A DNA stretch of 7,403 nucleotides, from positions 1-7,403 of the forward strand of contig JASHRR010001372.1 of assembly GCA_030037185.1 (NCBI GenBank), in the 5' to 3' direction. Origin of the DNA: Xanthobacteraceae bacterium. Lineage in GTDB: Bacteria > Pseudomonadota > Alphaproteobacteria > Rhizobiales > Xanthobacteraceae. The translations under genes and the position numbers were made by a program. The notes under the pieces were generated by a model. It made no database searches. It was not told the DNA's origin and worked only from the letters and a program-made list of their open reading frames with translations. Below are positions 5,065-7,403 of this stretch, one piece after another; the stretch's first letter is position 1; each line of letters begins with the position of its first letter.

Positions 5065-6048
5065 TCAGCCCCACAGCGCCGCGGACGCGGGGTGCACAAT
5101 GCTGCCTTCATAGCGCAAACCGTTCGGGCGGTCGCGCGCCAGCAACAAAGGACCGTCAAGATCGACCACGCGGGCATAGGCCGCCACCAGCAGGGCAGGC
5201 GCAATGGCAAGCGAAGTGGCAACCATGCAGCCGACCATCAGCTCCAGTCCGAGCCTTTGTGCCTCGGCAGCCAGCGCAAGCGCCTCGGTGAGTCCGCCGG
5301 CTTTATCGAGCTTTATATTCACCGCATCATACTTGCCGAGCAGCGCCCCCAGCGTCGCGCGGTCATGGACGCTCTCGTCGGCACAGATCGGCACCGTTCG
5401 GGCAAGGGTTGCGAGCGCGGCATCGGCGGCGGCGGGAAGCGGTTGCTCAATCAGCGTTACCCCTGCTGCTGCGCACGCCGCAATATTGGTCGCGAGATTG
5501 TCGGGGCGCCAGCCTTCGTTGGCATCGACGATCAATTCAGCGGCGGGCGCGGCGTTGCGAATTGCGGCGATGCGTTGCGGATCGCCGGCGCCGCCAAGCT
5601 TGATCTTCAACAGCGGGCGGGCTGCTGCCGCCGCGGCGGCTTGCGCCATCTGCTCGATCTCCCCGAACGAAATGGTGTAGGCGCTGAGGCGAGGCTGAGG
5701 AGGAGCTGTCTTCAGCAATTCGTAGGCCGTGCAGTTGGAGCGCTTGGATTCGAGATCGATGAACGCGCAGTCGAGAGCATTGCGTGCAGCGCCGGCCGGC
5801 AGGGCGCTCTGCAGGCAAACGCGATCGAGACCGCGCCCGATGTCGTCGGCCAGGCACGCGATGGCGGCCGCAACGCCCGGCACCGTCTCGCCATACCGCG
5901 GATAAGGCGTGCATTCGCCGCGCCCCGTAAAGGTGCCGTCGGTAAGTTCGGCAACCACGACCTCGGCCTCGGTCTTAGAGCCGCGGCTGATGGTAAAGGC
6001 ACCTGCAATCGGCCAACGTTCGCAGCGTACGCGAAGCACGACGGACAT
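5065..6048 (-). CDS. Enolase-superfamily dipeptide epimerase, probably DgcA-like N-acetyl-D-glutamate racemase
   Basis: A 327-residue muconate-lactonizing subgroup enzyme. The N-terminal capping domain (about 1-115) contains FTISRGSKTEAEVVV and GRGECTPYPRYGET. In the barrel, KIK (148-150) gives catalytic Lys150. The metal ligands are Asp175 (IVDANEGW), Glu201 (LIEQPLP) and Asp224 (CADES). The second catalytic base is Lys246 (NIKLDKAGG). DLD at 296-298 is the substrate amino-group motif of L-Ala-D/L-Glu epimerases. These spacings match E. coli YcjG closely. The whole pattern, including MVGCMVATSLAIAPA and the ending LWG, also fits proteins annotated as DgcA, which racemises N-acetyl-D-glutamate in D-Glu catabolism. 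No dgcN (DUF1611) partner is visible, so muropeptide L-Ala-D-Glu epimerisation remains possible. The ATG at 6048 fits the family start; GGAAAGTGG upstream is a modest ribosome site. It stands alone between a 367-bp and a 173-bp gap. Confidence 0.9.
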   Translation of the reverse strand: MSVVLRVRCERWPIAGAFTISRGSKTEAEVVVAELTDGTFTGRGECTPYPRYGETVPGVAAAIACLADDIGRGLDRVCLQSALPAGAARNALDCAFIDLESKRSNCTAYELLKTAPPQPRLSAYTISFGEIEQMAQAAAAAAARPLLKIKLGGAGDPQRIAAIRNAAPAAELIVDANEGWRPDNLATNIAACAAAGVTLIEQPLPAAADAALATLARTVPICADESVHDRATLGALLGKYDAVNIKLDKAGGLTEALALAAEAQRLGLELMVGCMVATSLAIAPALLVAAYARVVDLDGPLLLARDRPNGLRYEGSIVHPASAALWG

Positions 6049-6221
6049 GTGTCCACTTTCCAGACCGTTAACGCCACTCCTGACGGGTAAGCGTCTCGAA
6101 GGTCGGGGGGCGCCGATCGCGCAGGCGATTTACGCGGTGCCCCGCCACGCAATGAAGACGCGCAGCCGCAATCTTGCAACGCGGACGCCGGCGCCCACTG
6201 CGACCGGCCGCGGCGGGCTGC

Positions 6222-7403
6222 CTATCCAAACCGGCCGGCCGCATGGGCCAGTATGGTGTAGAGCTTTCCGGTGTCTGAGGTGAGATAGGTCCGCGTCACC
6301 ACGTTGCCGCGGTCGTTGCGCCCCACTTCGCTCAGAAGCTGCTCGAAATGCCCGATATAGCGATCGACGGCCTGGCGGAACTCGTGGTCGGATCGGCAGC
6401 GCTTGCGCAATTCATCGAATGCCTTGCGGCCCTGCATGGTGTAGAGCCGCCGCGAGAACACGTTGCGCTCGCCCCGACTGTGGCGCTCCCAGAGGTCCGC
6501 CGCGGCTTCATGATCGATCATGCGGGCGATATCGACCGACAAAGAGTCGAGGGATTCGATGCTATGGCGGATGTCGCGATCGTCGGGGTGCGGCGGACGC
6601 TGTTCCGCCGCCGCGGCCGGCCGCGACGGCGTGAAGGCGCCGCGACCCTCTTTATCGGAACCCTCGCCGCCGTCATCGCGTGACGCGCGCGTCAGCAGTT
6701 CTGACAGCCAGCGGCCGGCCTCGTCGCCGGCACCGTCCTTGGCGGGCGCAACCGGCGACGCTTCGACCCGGGCCCCGCGCTGCTGCGGCACGCCGTGGTC
6801 GGCGTCCGCCGCGCCTTGGCGGGAGGCGCCGTCCGGCGGCGCTTCGAGGCGGCCCCGTTGCGCGGTGTTCTTGTCGCCGGCCGCCGGAGCCGGTCGAGAG
6901 GCGGCCTCCAGCGCGGCGACAGCGCCCGCCATCGCGGGTTCTTCGTCACCGAAACCGCGCTTGGCGGAGGCCTGCTGGGTCGGCGTCCCGACCGTATCCA
7001 TGGCGCGTCCGTGGCGAGCCACGATGCGGTTGAGTTCCGCCAATGCTTCCATCTGGTCGACGATGACGCGGCGCATCTGTGCCATGCTTTCGGCGGTCTC
7101 TTCCGGCAGTTCGAGCACGCCGCGGCGCAGCTGGTTGCGCGTCGCCTCGAGCTCGTGCTGCATCTCGAGCGACATCTGCTTCATGTTGTGCATGATTTCG
7201 GCGAAGCGGTCGGTCGCCTGCCGGAGCAACTGTTGTGCCTCGCCGGCGTTCTGCTGGAACAGGTCTTTGGTCTCCGACGACACCTGCTCGTAAAGCTCGT
7301 GCAGTGACGCCAGGGTTTGCTTGCTGTGCTGCTCGGTGGTCGAGCGAATTGCCGCGTGCCGCTCGGCGAGGGCGCGGGAACCTTCAGAGGTTGCTTCAGC
7401 GAC
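6222..7403 (-). CDS. Large coiled-coil protein, C-terminal part (5' end beyond window)
   Basis: The minus-strand frame is open from the right edge (7403) to the TAG at 6222, giving 393 visible residues. The GTG at 7283 is only an internal valine, and the reading frame continues upstream without a stop. Visible residues 1-135 are strongly helical and coiled-coil-like (Gln/Glu/Arg/Met-rich with LLRQATDRFAEIMHNM and LPEETAESMAQMRR). Residues about 136-275 are an Ala/Pro/Gly/Asp-rich, probably disordered linker. The last 118 residues form a compact conserved-looking domain (HSIESLDSLSVDIARMIDHE, LYTMQGRKAFDEL, RTYLTSDTGKLYTILAHAAG). I recall this C-terminal domain at the end of very long coiled-coil proteins in Bradyrhizobium and relatives, often annotated vaguely as kinesin-like or septation-related. 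No function is established and none is asserted here. No transmembrane segment is seen in the visible part. It lies upstream of, and in the same direction as, the epimerase. Confidence 0.85.
   Translation of the reverse strand, partial: VAEATSEGSRALAERHAAIRSTTEQHSKQTLASLHELYEQVSSETKDLFQQNAGEAQQLLRQATDRFAEIMHNMKQMSLEMQHELEATRNQLRRGVLELPEETAESMAQMRRVIVDQMEALAELNRIVARHGRAMDTVGTPTQQASAKRGFGDEEPAMAGAVAALEAASRPAPAAGDKNTAQRGRLEAPPDGASRQGAADADHGVPQQRGARVEASPVAPAKDGAGDEAGRWLSELLTRASRDDGGEGSDKEGRGAFTPSRPAAAAEQRPPHPDDRDIRHSIESLDSLSVDIARMIDHEAAADLWERHSRGERNVFSRRLYTMQGRKAFDELRKRCRSDHEFRQAVDRYIGHFEQLLSEVGRNDRGNVVTRTYLTSDTGKLYTILAHAAGRFG

Noticed and set aside
4921..6090. 389-residue plus-strand open frame opposite the epimerase
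   Set aside because: It covers the epimerase in antisense, is Arg/Gly-rich, and has no recognisable domain. The minus-strand protein has the complete enolase-superfamily active site.
7281..7283. GTG as the start of the coiled-coil gene
   Set aside because: The frame stays open through all 40 codons to the window edge with the same helical composition, so the gene clearly begins outside.
6520..7293. 257-residue plus-strand Ser/Ala-rich open frame
   Set aside because: Antisense shadow of the coiled-coil gene; serine runs come from the opposite strand's codons.
1..7403. tRNA, rRNA, CRISPR array or phage attachment site
   Set aside because: Reading both strands by eye showed no cloverleaf-like segment, regularly spaced repeats with spacers, or integrase context.

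Overview
The window looks like a chromosomal segment of a high-GC alphaproteobacterium, most likely Hyphomicrobiales and close to the Bradyrhizobium/Rhodopseudomonas group. This is inferred from the GC-rich codon use and the protein families present: an Apt of alphaproteobacterial type, a DgcA-like epimerase, and a large coiled-coil protein with a C-terminal domain that I associate with that group. No rRNA, tRNA or CRISPR array was seen. Most of the window is ordinary metabolic gene content.

Region by region: (1) 1-512 holds the C-terminal part of an IS1595-family DDE transposase. It is cut by the window edge on the left and probably truncated on the right, and its frame runs straight into the start of apt. 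(2) 509-1057 (+) is apt, adenine phosphoribosyltransferase (purine salvage). (3) 1147-2816 (-) is a two-gene unit: an atypical short-chain dehydrogenase/reductase (SDR) followed, 38 bp downstream, by a fumarylacetoacetate-hydrolase (FAH) family enzyme. A small hairpin with a T-run lies between them. (4) 3053-4048 (+) is a PLP-dependent threonine/serine dehydratase-like enzyme, divergent from the SDR and followed by a strong terminator hairpin. (5) 4158-4697 (-) encodes a small exported ClpP/crotonase-like protein of unknown role. Its upstream region is AT-rich (about 40% GC over 4741-4940 by hand count) and carries six copies of AGGTA(A/G), including an 8-bp palindrome. (6) 5065-6048 (-) is an enolase-superfamily dipeptide epimerase, probably DgcA-like. 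(7) 6222-7403 (-) is the C-terminal portion of a long coiled-coil protein that continues past the right edge.

How the genes work together: the SDR-FAH pair plausibly forms a small catabolic operon for a keto or hydroxy acid, and the divergent dehydratase may share its control region. The epimerase belongs to cell-wall peptide or D-glutamate metabolism. The points most worth a second look are the SDR lacking the canonical Tyr-x-x-x-Lys pair, the periplasmic ClpP-like protein with its repeat-rich upstream region, and the transposase remnant abutting apt. I did not find convincing evidence of a wholly new multi-gene system.
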